A stretch of DNA of 8,391 nucleotides. Origin: Erysipelotrichaceae bacterium. Its GTDB lineage: Bacteria; Bacillota_I; Bacilli_A; Erysipelotrichales; Erysipelotrichaceae. Made by a program: the position numbers and the translations under genes. Position 1 is the first letter of the stretch, and every line of letters starts with the position of its first letter. The DNA is taken from the NCBI GenBank assembly GCA_900770275.1, contig CAAGJS010000362.1:1-8391 (forward strand), in the 5' to 3' direction. This document shows positions 1 through 6,052 of the stretch, piece by piece. Below the pieces are notes generated by a model that was not told the DNA's origin, did not search any database, and saw only the letters and a list, made by a program, of their open reading frames with translations.

Positions 1-1809
1 CGCGGCATGGGTGCGGTGAGCACTCTTCGCCTGAATCTCGGCAATCGCCGCCTTCTGATTCAGAATGACCGGAATGACGATCGGGTTGCGGTTGGTCTTC
101 TCAAAGAGATACGGCTCGAGGGCGCTGCGGATGCAGTTCTTCAGTTCGCCGAATGTGGTGCGCTGCTGCATCTTCTTCTTTAATGCATCGTAGACGATCA
201 TTTCCGCTTCCTTCAGAAGGGTCTGACTGTCCTTGATATAGACGAAGCCGCGGCTCACGATCGATGGCCGGCACAGAATCTTGTTATAGCGGGAATCGAT
301 GGTAACGATGACGGCAACCAGGCCGCTGTCCGCAAGAATCTGACGGTCCTTGATGACGGAAGTGGAGAGGCCGGATGCGTCATTGCCTTCGACATAGATG
401 GCATCGGTCTGAATCCGTTCATTGGCCTTGAAGGCTGTACCGTTGCGCAGTACGACAACGTCGCCATTGGCGCAGATGAGGCAGTGATCTGCCGGGATGC
501 CGGTTTCCTGGGCTGTCTTGGCATGCTGGACGAGCATCTTGTATTCGCCATGGTTCGGCATGAAGTAGGCAGGCTTGATCAGGTTGAGCATCAGCTTCTG
601 TTCTTCCTGCGGCGCATGCCCCGTTGTATGGTAACTGGTCAGCGGCGAATTGGTTACGACGTTGGCACCGACTTTGGTCAGCTGGTTGATGACAGCGGAC
701 ACGGAGACACCATTGCCTGGAATCGGGTTGGAAGAGAACAGTACCGTATCGCCCGGAATGATGTGCAGATACTTATGCGTACCGTTGGCAATCCGGCTGA
801 GGGCTGCCATCGGCTCACCCTGGGAACCGGTGCAGACGATGCAGATGCGGTTCGGAGGAAGAGTATTGAGATCGTTTCCGGAGATGAAATCAGAATCCTT
901 GATCTTGATGAAACCAACCTTGCGGCCGATCTCAAGAACGTTTTCCATCGAACGTCCGAAGACGGCGACCTTACGGTTGCACGCGACGGCGGCCATCAGA
1001 ATCTGGTTGAGACGATTGACGTTGGACGCGAAGGTTGAGACGAGAAGTCTGCCTGGCGTACGGCGTACCTGTTCCATGATTGCCTGAGCAACGCGGCGCT
1101 CAGAGATCGAGAAGCCAGGAACGGACGAGTTGGTAGAATCGCTCATGAGCAGCGTCACGCCGACCTGTCCGATATAGGCCATCTTCTGATAATCCGACTG
1201 CTGACCGATCGGGGTCAGATCGAACTTGAAGTCGCCGGTCTCAACGATGCGGCCGTTCGGCGTATTGATCAGGACGCCGAGCGAATCCGGAATTGAGTGG
1301 ACGGTATTGAAGAAGCCGATATGGAAATACTTCGTATCAATACGGGAGTCACCGTTGATTTCAATGATCTTGCATGATTTGGTGAGACGGTGCTCTTCCA
1401 GTTTCTTCTCAATGAGATATTTTGCGAAGCGCGGCGCATAGATTTCCTTCAGATGCACCTGCTGCAGGAAGAAGGGGATGCCGCCGATATGGTCTTCATG
1501 ACCATGGGTAATGATCAGCGCCTTGATCTTGGACTGATTCTTGACCAGATAGGAATAATCAGGAATGACATAGTCAATGCCGAGAAGATCATCTTCCGGA
1601 AACAGAACGCCGCAGTCGATGATGACGATTTCATCATTATGCTCGATGCAGTACATGTTCTTGCCGACTTCACCAAGACCGCCGATCGCGTAGACCAGCG
1701 TATCAGTATCATGATTTACATTCGCTTCGGTGAAATTCGTATCCGGGATCTGAACCACAGGACGGGCCGGACGCCTTCTTGTGCCTGCGGATGTTGCTTT
1801 TTTCTCCAT
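1..1809 (-). CDS. rnj: Ribonuclease J, C-terminus cut by window edge
   Basis: RNase J is a metallo-beta-lactamase/beta-CASP ribonuclease with endonuclease and 5'-3' exonuclease activity in mRNA decay and rRNA maturation in the cytoplasm. The 603 visible codons run off the left edge without a stop. The metal-binding motif HGHEDH is at residues 102-107, with further ligands in HSIPDS (H171), GDFKFD (D193), TGH (H398) and HGEY (H420). All are intact, so this resembles active RNase J1 rather than a degenerate J2. FGRSME (284-289) and CTGSQGEP (326-333) are typical beta-CASP segments. Compared with Bacillus subtilis J1 (about 555 residues, from memory), there are about 28 extra residues at the N-terminus, basic around RRRPARP, and at least 20 beyond the usual end near PVIL (580-583). 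The ATG has AGAGG eight bases upstream, and no better start lies inside. It lies 143 bp downstream of def on the same strand. Identification is very secure; the end is unseen. Confidence 0.96.
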   Translation of the reverse strand, partial: MEKKATSAGTRRRPARPVVQIPDTNFTEANVNHDTDTLVYAIGGLGEVGKNMYCIEHNDEIVIIDCGVLFPEDDLLGIDYVIPDYSYLVKNQSKIKALIITHGHEDHIGGIPFFLQQVHLKEIYAPRFAKYLIEKKLEEHRLTKSCKIIEINGDSRIDTKYFHIGFFNTVHSIPDSLGVLINTPNGRIVETGDFKFDLTPIGQQSDYQKMAYIGQVGVTLLMSDSTNSSVPGFSISERRVAQAIMEQVRRTPGRLLVSTFASNVNRLNQILMAAVACNRKVAVFGRSMENVLEIGRKVGFIKIKDSDFISGNDLNTLPPNRICIVCTGSQGEPMAALSRIANGTHKYLHIIPGDTVLFSSNPIPGNGVSVSAVINQLTKVGANVVTNSPLTSYHTTGHAPQEEQKLMLNLIKPAYFMPNHGEYKMLVQHAKTAQETGIPADHCLICANGDVVVLRNGTAFKANERIQTDAIYVEGNDASGLSTSVIKDRQILADSGLVAVIVTIDSRYNKILCRPSIVSRGFVYIKDSQTLLKEAEMIVYDALKKKMQQRTTFGELKNCIRSALEPYLFEKTNRNPIVIPVILNQKAAIAEIQAKSAHRTHAA

Positions 1810-1872
1810 TAGGGATACCTCTATTTCTATGAAAACAGGCGAAATTAACAATAAAACAATTCTGTCAAGCGA

Positions 1873-1903
1873 ATTATAGCACGCGCTTACGGAACTGATT
1901 CAA
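1873..1903 (-). promoter_or_regulatory. Probable sigma-A promoter of rnj
   Basis: Read on the minus strand, a perfect TATAAT (1878-1873) is preceded by TGC, giving an extended -10. The best -35 is TTGAAT (1903-1898) with a 19-bp spacer, longer than the ideal 17, which the TGn motif may offset. Transcription would start near 1866 and give a leader of about 57 bases before the RNase J ATG. The rest of the 143-bp gap between def and rnj is AT-rich. I see no convincing terminator there, so readthrough from def is also possible. Confidence 0.6.
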
Positions 1904-1952
1904 CTGCCTGCATTGTATTTTCAATAAATTAAAACAGTTATTTATAGACGAA

Positions 1953-2519
1953 TTAAAGGACTAAGGCCCCGTCTACGTGCGGGGTAGGATTGTTCTTGTC
2001 GATGTGATCGTAGTAGAGCACACCTTTGAAGTGGTCGAGCTCATGTTGAAGGACGATGGCGATGTAGCCGCGGGCACGGATGGTGATATCTTTGTTGGTC
2101 ACCAGGTCGAAGCCCTTGACGGTGACACGGGCGCTGCGCACCACATAGCCCGGGTGTTCTTCCGGAACCGACAGGCAGCCTTCGCCGGATTCGAGATAGG
2201 CTTTCTGCATGCTGCTGGAAACAATGTGCGGATTTGCAAGCATGTACTGGTAGGTGACTTCGTTGCCGTTTTTGTCCTCATCGTGAACGATGACGGCGGT
2301 CAGCTGCTTGGGAATGCCCAGCTGAATGGCACTGATGCCTACGGCCGGCTGCAGGTTTTCACGCTTGGCTGTTTCTTCGTCTGTACTTTTGCGGACATAG
2401 TCAAACATTTCTCTGAGCAGGTTTGCATCTTCCTCACTCAATGGAAGAGGAACGGGAAGGGACTGCTCACGGATTCTCGGGTCGTTATCTTTAATGATCG
2501 TATCATTATTAATTGTCAT
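1953..2519 (-). CDS. def: Peptide deformylase, type 2
   Basis: This metalloenzyme removes the N-formyl group from the initiator methionine of nascent proteins at the ribosome. The 188-residue length and the long segment between motifs fit the type 2 deformylases of Gram-positive bacteria. Motif 2 is EGCLS at 113-117 (metal ligand C115). Motif 3 is QHELDH at 158-163 (ligands H159 and H163, catalytic E160). Motif 1 reads GISAIQLG at 61-68, keeping the key glycine and glutamine (Q66) but differing from the common GLAAPQ form. The ATG start has GAGG nine bases upstream and sits a short distance below a strong promoter. The gene reads away from the divergent SEDS gene and towards rnj; def and rnjA are also near neighbours in Bacillus subtilis. 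No small gene lies between the two here. The call is secure; essentiality depends on whether another deformylase is encoded elsewhere. Confidence 0.96.
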   Translation of the reverse strand: MTINNDTIIKDNDPRIREQSLPVPLPLSEEDANLLREMFDYVRKSTDEETAKRENLQPAVGISAIQLGIPKQLTAVIVHDEDKNGNEVTYQYMLANPHIVSSSMQKAYLESGEGCLSVPEEHPGYVVRSARVTVKGFDLVTNKDITIRARGYIAIVLQHELDHFKGVLYYDHIDKNNPTPHVDGALVL

Positions 2520-2539
2520 GGTTATCTGCCTCGCTGTGT

Positions 2540-2568
2540 ATTTTATGCATAAGAGCAGTTAATGTCAA
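2540..2568 (-). promoter_or_regulatory. Sigma-A promoter of def
   Basis: On the minus strand a perfect -35 TTGACA (2568-2563) is separated by exactly 17 bp from a -10 TAAAAT (2545-2540). Transcription should start near 2533, giving a short leader of about 14 bases that includes the GAGG ribosome binding site. Its -35 box lies only 5 bp from the -35 of the divergent promoter. Confidence 0.8.
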
Positions 2569-2573
2569 AACAA

Positions 2574-2603
2574 TTGCCGCAGACAACGGGACAATGCTAA
2601 AAT
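2574..2603 (+). promoter_or_regulatory. Probable promoter of the SEDS-rsmD-coaD operon
   Basis: An extended -10, TGC followed by TAAAAT (2598-2603), is preceded at 18 bp by TTGCCG (2574-2579), a four-of-six match to the -35 consensus. The predicted start of transcription, about position 2610-2611, coincides with the first base of the SEDS gene ATG. This promoter is back to back with that of def. Confidence 0.6.
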
Positions 2604-2610
2604 CGGGGCT

Positions 2611-3834
2611 ATGACAGCAGCACGTGCTTCTACCATCAAGGCTTCCCGCCGGCATCGTCTCTTTTACCGGATGCCGCATTATGCGGATCCTTATATTCAC
2701 TGGAGCCTGATCATTCTGGCGGTCTATGGCCTTCTTATGATTACCAGCGCATCGATGGGACTTGCCATCGGGCAGCCGGGTTATCTTGCCTTTGTCATTG
2801 CCAAGCAGGCGGTCTTCCTGATTGCCGGCTACTTTTCGATGACGTATCTGGCCAATAAGTTTTCACTGAACTTTCTGAAGAGTCAGGACTTCCCGAAGCT
2901 TGCCGTCGCAATGGTGTTTGCCCTGCTTGCATGTCTTGCCTTTCCGGAAGTCAACGGTGCCAAGGCGTGGATCCGTGTCCCGGTATCATCCCTTGATATT
3001 TCCATTCAGCCTTCGGAATTTACCAAGGCGCTTGTTCCGCTGATCATTGCGGCCTACTGCGGCGATGTCAGCCGCCATTATGAAAAGGGTAGAGATCTCT
3101 GGGGGCGGCCGTTTCTGTTTGTTCTGTTGTTTGCGTTCATCATCTTTATTCTGCAGTCGGACTTTGGGTCGATGGCCGTTGTACTGAGCATTTCCATTGT
3201 CTGTTTCCTGATTCCCCAGAATCCCGGGATGCGGAAATTTCAGCGGGTACTTGGGGGATTAACGCTGATCGGCATCGCAGGAATTATCTATCTTCTGACA
3301 CCGGCGGGCATTCAGCTCGTCGAGATGCTGCCGATTGCGGATTATCAGAAAAACCGCTTTATTTCCGCGTTCAACCCGTTTGCGGATCAGTATGATACGG
3401 GCTATCAGCTGATCAACGGCCTGATCAGCTTTGCTTCGGGCGGCTGGACGGGCCTTGGCTTTGGCAACAGTGTCAGGAAATATACAAGTTTCCCGGCGGC
3501 GAACACGGATTTCATTCTGGCCATCGTCGTTGAAGAGATGGGCATGATCGGTTTCCTTCTGATTTTCATTCCTTATCTGATTATTCTCTGCCGCCTTTTT
3601 TACTATGCGCTGCATATGAAGAGTGAAAAGGGACGGATCATTCTGATCGGTACGGCCATGTATCTGCTGGTTCATACGCTGTTCAATATCGGCGGCGTCA
3701 CGGCCATGATTCCTCTGACCGGTGTTCCGCTGCTGATGATTTCTTCGGGAGGAAGTTCAACACTTGCCTTTATGGTTTCCATCGGACTTTCGCAAGCGGT
3801 GATCTCTCAGTACCGCAAGGGGCTGATCCAGTGA
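2611..3834 (+). CDS. SEDS peptidoglycan glycosyltransferase, FtsW/RodA/SpoVE family
   Basis: This is a polytopic membrane protein of 407 residues that polymerises lipid II into glycan strands with a partner class B penicillin-binding protein, for division (FtsW) or elongation (RodA). About ten hydrophobic segments are visible, starting at residue 31 after a basic N-terminus. Family motifs are NGAKAWI (115-121), IQPSEFTK (132-139), QSDFGS (182-187), GFGNSVRKY (283-291), NTDFILA (298-304) and ISSGGSS (377-383). D300 in the NTDF motif corresponds to the catalytic aspartate of the family. The GNS-x-RKY segment and the nearby rsmD-coaD pair, which also lie in the ftsW neighbourhood of Bacillus subtilis, lean towards FtsW, but RodA cannot be excluded. 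ATG 2611 is the first possible start in frame, since a stop lies at 2560-2562. It lacks a proper ribosome binding site, and ATG 2671 is the only methionine alternative before the first membrane segment. The stop overlaps rsmD by 4 bp. Confidence 0.93.
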   Translation: MTAARASTIKASRRHRLFYRMPHYADPYIHWSLIILAVYGLLMITSASMGLAIGQPGYLAFVIAKQAVFLIAGYFSMTYLANKFSLNFLKSQDFPKLAVAMVFALLACLAFPEVNGAKAWIRVPVSSLDISIQPSEFTKALVPLIIAAYCGDVSRHYEKGRDLWGRPFLFVLLFAFIIFILQSDFGSMAVVLSISIVCFLIPQNPGMRKFQRVLGGLTLIGIAGIIYLLTPAGIQLVEMLPIADYQKNRFISAFNPFADQYDTGYQLINGLISFASGGWTGLGFGNSVRKYTSFPAANTDFILAIVVEEMGMIGFLLIFIPYLIILCRLFYYALHMKSEKGRIILIGTAMYLLVHTLFNIGGVTAMIPLTGVPLLMISSGGSSTLAFMVSIGLSQAVISQYRKGLIQ

Positions 3835-4391
3835 GAATCGTCAGTGGAAAATGGGGCTCGCGCAAGATCGATGCACCCGAAGGAAGAAGTACGCGGCCGA
3901 CGCTGGACAAAGTAAGGGAAGCGGTCTTTTCTTCGCTGGGCGGATTCTTTGACGGGGGCAATGTGCTGGATCTTTATGCAGGAAGCGGTGCGGTTGGCCT
4001 TGAGGCTTTGTCACGGGGAATGGATCACGGCTGGTTCGTTGATAAGAACCGGATGGCCGTTGCCTGCGTGCGTTCCAACATCGAACGGCTGAATGGGCAG
4101 CAGCAGTGTACGGTATTGCCCATGCCAGCGCGTCATGCGCTGGATGTGCTGGGGCAGCAGGGGATATCCTTCGCTCTTGTCTATATGGATCCGCCTTATC
4201 AGCAGCAGGAGAATGCGGAAATTCTTCATCTGCTGGTGGAGAAGAAGCTGCTGGATGAAAACGGAATTGTGGTCATTGAGGCGGCGAAGGAAGACCATTA
4301 TGAAGACAGCTACGATTCCCTTATTCTATATAAGAAGGCAGTGTATGGAATTACGCAGGTTCTTTATTATCGGCAGGAGGAGATGAAATGA
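3831..4391 (+). CDS. rsmD: 16S rRNA (guanine(966)-N(2))-methyltransferase
   Basis: RsmD methylates N2 of G966 in helix 31 of 16S rRNA, near the P site, during assembly of the small subunit, using S-adenosylmethionine. The 186 residues are the normal length for the family. The sequence shows the RsmD-specific N-terminal stretch MRIVSGKWGSRK with RPTLDKVREAVFSSL at 22-36, the SAM-binding motif VLDLYAGSGAVGLE at 45-58, an acidic motif II around D71, and the catalytic DPPY motif at 120-123. The start is GTG, overlapping the SEDS stop as GTGA, with AAGGGG eight bases upstream. The stop overlaps the coaD start as ATGA. These two overlaps suggest translational coupling. The rsmD-coaD pair is widely conserved in Bacillota. 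Identification is very secure. Confidence 0.97.
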   Translation: MRIVSGKWGSRKIDAPEGRSTRPTLDKVREAVFSSLGGFFDGGNVLDLYAGSGAVGLEALSRGMDHGWFVDKNRMAVACVRSNIERLNGQQQCTVLPMPARHALDVLGQQGISFALVYMDPPYQQQENAEILHLLVEKKLLDENGIVVIEAAKEDHYEDSYDSLILYKKAVYGITQVLYYRQEEMK

Positions 4392-4882
4392 AGGCGTGCT
4401 ATCCGGGGACATTCGACCCGATTACCAATGGGCATCTGGATATTATCGAGCGGGCGAGCAAGGTGTTTGATTCGCTGGATGTTCTGATCATGGTCAATCC
4501 GGCCAAAAAGTGCATCTTTTCCGAAGAGGAGCGCAAGGAACTGATCGAACAGAGCGTTGCGGCTCTGCCGGATGTTCATAATGTAAAGGTACATATTGGC
4601 AGCGGTCTGACCGTCGACTATGCGAAGAAACTGGGCGATCAGGTGATTGTCCGCGGCATCCGCGCCGTCAGCGACTATGAATATGAACTGATGCAGGCGA
4701 CAGCCAACCAGATGCTCAATGATTCGATCGAGACGCTGTTCTTCATTGCGCGGCCGACCTATTCGTTTCTTTCGTCTTCGGTGGTGCGTGAGGTTGCGGC
4801 CAACGGCGGCAGTATCCGCGGCATGGTTCCGGGTCCGATCCGGGAAAGAGTGCTTGCAAAGCTGACGGAAAATCGTCAGTGA
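4388..4882 (+). CDS. coaD: Phosphopantetheine adenylyltransferase
   Basis: CoaD transfers AMP from ATP to 4'-phosphopantetheine, giving dephospho-CoA, the penultimate step of coenzyme A synthesis. The 164-residue product has the usual size of this hexameric nucleotidyltransferase. The N-terminus YPGTFDPITNGH carries the nucleotidyltransferase signature TNGH (13-16), a common variant of the TxGH motif. NPAKK (38-42), VRGIRAVSDYEYE (88-100, with conserved arginines 89 and 92) and the C-terminal YSFLSSSVVRE (125-135, the ISSTxxR-type motif) are all present. A strong AGGAGG lies seven bases before the ATG, inside the end of rsmD. This is the last gene of its operon: a terminator follows within 30-60 bp, and the heat-shock promoter begins just after that. 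Identification is very secure. Confidence 0.98.
   Translation: MKACYPGTFDPITNGHLDIIERASKVFDSLDVLIMVNPAKKCIFSEEERKELIEQSVAALPDVHNVKVHIGSGLTVDYAKKLGDQVIVRGIRAVSDYEYELMQATANQMLNDSIETLFFIARPTYSFLSSSVVREVAANGGSIRGMVPGPIRERVLAKLTENRQ
4862..4879 (+). repeat. Perfect small hairpin at the 3' end of coaD
   Basis: CTGACG (4862-4867) and CGTCAG (4874-4879) form a perfect 6-bp inverted repeat with a 6-base loop, GAAAAT, ending directly before the coaD stop codon. No T-run follows, so it is not a terminator by itself. It could be chance or could protect the mRNA end. Confidence 0.4.
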
Positions 4883-4909
4883 AATATTGAACAAAATGAT
4901 GAAAAATGG

Positions 4910-4944
4910 CTTCGGAATGCGGTTTTCCGGAGTTTTTTATTTTT
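4910..4944 (+). terminator. Rho-independent terminator of the SEDS-rsmD-coaD operon
   Basis: An 8-bp stem (CTTCGGAA at 4910-4917 with TTCCGGAG at 4925-4932, one T-G wobble) encloses a 7-base loop and is followed at once by TTTTTTATTTTT (4933-4944). It lies 28 bases after the coaD stop and upstream of the heat-shock promoter, so it insulates the two units. An A-rich stretch just upstream of the stem could let it work in both directions. Confidence 0.85.
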
Positions 4945-4969
4945 AGCACTTAGCTGTTGACAGTGCTAA
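4943..4969 (+). promoter_or_regulatory. CIRCE operator 1 (HrcA binding site)
   Basis: The inverted repeat TTAGCACTT, nine spacer bases, CAGTGCTAA matches the CIRCE consensus TTAGCACTC-N9-GAGTGCTAA at 16 of 18 arm positions. The only differences are the innermost base of each arm. It covers the -35 box of the hrcA promoter, so bound HrcA would block RNA polymerase. Spacer length is exactly the canonical nine bases. Confidence 0.93.
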
Positions 4970-4985
4970 ATCACAGTGCTATAGT
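4957..4985 (+). promoter_or_regulatory. Sigma-A promoter of hrcA-grpE-dnaK
   Basis: A perfect -35 TTGACA (4957-4962) is separated by 17 bp from TATAGT (4980-4985), which also has the extended -10 TGC. Predicted start of transcription is near A4992, giving a leader of about 35 bases. The promoter lies between and partly within two CIRCE operators, the classic layout for HrcA-repressed class I heat-shock genes, and needs no alternative sigma factor. Confidence 0.88.
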
Positions 4986-4986
4986 T

Positions 4987-5013
4987 TTAGCAGTCAGGAA
5001 GGCGGAATGCTAA
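4987..5013 (+). promoter_or_regulatory. CIRCE operator 2 (HrcA binding site)
   Basis: TTAGCAGTC, nine spacer bases, GAATGCTAA is a second CIRCE-like repeat, matching the consensus at 16 of 18 arm positions with one change in each arm. It begins just after the -10 box, spans the predicted +1 and ends one base before the hrcA ribosome binding site. Its left end lies 44 bp from that of operator 1, about four helical turns. Confidence 0.87.
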
Positions 5014-5026
5014 GAGAGGTGAAGAA

Positions 5027-6052
5027 ATGCTGACACCAAGACGCATTGAAATCTTTAAGGCAATTGTAGATGAATATATCCGCACCGCTGAACCTGTCGG
5101 CTCTTCCACATTGCGCCAGAAGTACAAGCTGCCGTATTCTTCGGCAACGATCCGCAATGATATGCAGGTTTTGGAAGAGATGGGGTATCTCGAGAAGACG
5201 CATACGTCTTCGGGCCGTATTCCCAGTACGCAGGGCTACAAGTTCTACGTCGAAAATCTTCTGGAAGATTCCAACGTCGACAAGAAGATGCAGATGGCAA
5301 TCCATGATGCCTTCGATGTTTCGAACATGAACGTTGAAGACGCGGTGCGCCACAGCTGCCAGATTCTGTCTGAAATGACAAACCTGACGACCGGGGCCAT
5401 CGGACCGGATTCCAGTACGCAGCGTCTGGAACACGTAAAGATCTTTCCGATCGATGCGCGTAATGCTGTGGCGGTGTTCATTACGAATACGGGTCACACG
5501 GAGACCAAGAACTTCCGCTTCGATGAAGACATTCCGATGGAGGACATCGAAAGCTGCATGGATATTTTCAACCAGCGGCTGAAAGATGTTCCGATCACCG
5601 AACTGCCGGAAAAGATGGAAGAGATCAGGCCGGAACTGAGTCAGATCGTTCAGAAACATGATGTTCTGTTCATGGCGTTCGTCAAGGCATTCATCAAGTT
5701 TGCCAGCGAAAATGTGTATTTCTCGGGCAAGGACAAGATGCTCTACCAGCCGGAGTTCGAGGACATCAATAAGCTGAAGAAGCTGATGAGTGTTCTGGAT
5801 GATCCAAGTTCCTGGCGGCAGCTGGGAGCGGATTCTACTTCTACGAGCGTCACGATCCCCAACGGCGCACAGCTGACCTGGGTCGATGATGTGGCGGTTG
5901 TCCGCAGCACCTTCCGGATCAACAAGGGAGAGACCGGACAGCTGATGGTTGTCGGGCCGAGCCGCATGAACTATGACCGCATTGTTGCAATGCTCGAATA
6001 TGTATCACGGCTGATTGAAAAGATGTACAACAACGGAGGCAGTGAGAAATAA
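5027..6052 (+). CDS. hrcA: Heat-inducible transcription repressor HrcA
   Basis: HrcA binds CIRCE operators as a dimer and represses class I heat-shock genes; in Bacillus its folding depends on GroEL, which makes it a sensor of chaperone supply. The 341 residues match the family length. The N-terminal winged helix includes TPRRIEIFKAIVDEYI (3-18), EPVGSSTL (22-29), SSATIRNDM (38-46) and HTSSGRIPS (59-67), all family hallmarks. The C-terminal part keeps MLYQPEF-x-DI and the VVGPSRMNYDRI segment, though MLYQPEF is preceded by FSGKDK, where I recall a GGTSNLL-type sequence in better-known members. The ATG has AGAGGTG five bases upstream. It is first in the operon, directly under two CIRCE sites, so it should regulate itself. 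Its stop abuts the grpE start with no gap. Identification is very secure. Confidence 0.98.
   Translation: MLTPRRIEIFKAIVDEYIRTAEPVGSSTLRQKYKLPYSSATIRNDMQVLEEMGYLEKTHTSSGRIPSTQGYKFYVENLLEDSNVDKKMQMAIHDAFDVSNMNVEDAVRHSCQILSEMTNLTTGAIGPDSSTQRLEHVKIFPIDARNAVAVFITNTGHTETKNFRFDEDIPMEDIESCMDIFNQRLKDVPITELPEKMEEIRPELSQIVQKHDVLFMAFVKAFIKFASENVYFSGKDKMLYQPEFEDINKLKKLMSVLDDPSSWRQLGADSTSTSVTIPNGAQLTWVDDVAVVRSTFRINKGETGQLMVVGPSRMNYDRIVAMLEYVSRLIEKMYNNGGSEK

Noticed and set aside
255..1812. Several open frames of 60-184 codons overlapping rnj in other frames
   Set aside because: RNase J is unmistakable across the whole region; the others lack recognisable domains and are shadows of its codon bias.
1863..1868. 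A perfect TTGACA on the minus strand between the rnj -10 and start codon, as a second promoter
   Set aside because: No acceptable -10 box lies 16-18 bp downstream.
1921..1952. AT-rich inverted repeat after def as a terminator
   Set aside because: The stem would be short and almost only A-T, with no T-run behind a stable GC stem.
1977..2552. A 191-codon plus-strand frame opposite def
   Set aside because: It fully overlaps a deformylase with all three motifs and shows no family features of its own.
4367..5659. Minus-strand frames of 175 and 221 codons opposite coaD and hrcA
   Set aside because: They lie opposite well-identified genes, and one crosses the terminator region; no supporting motifs.
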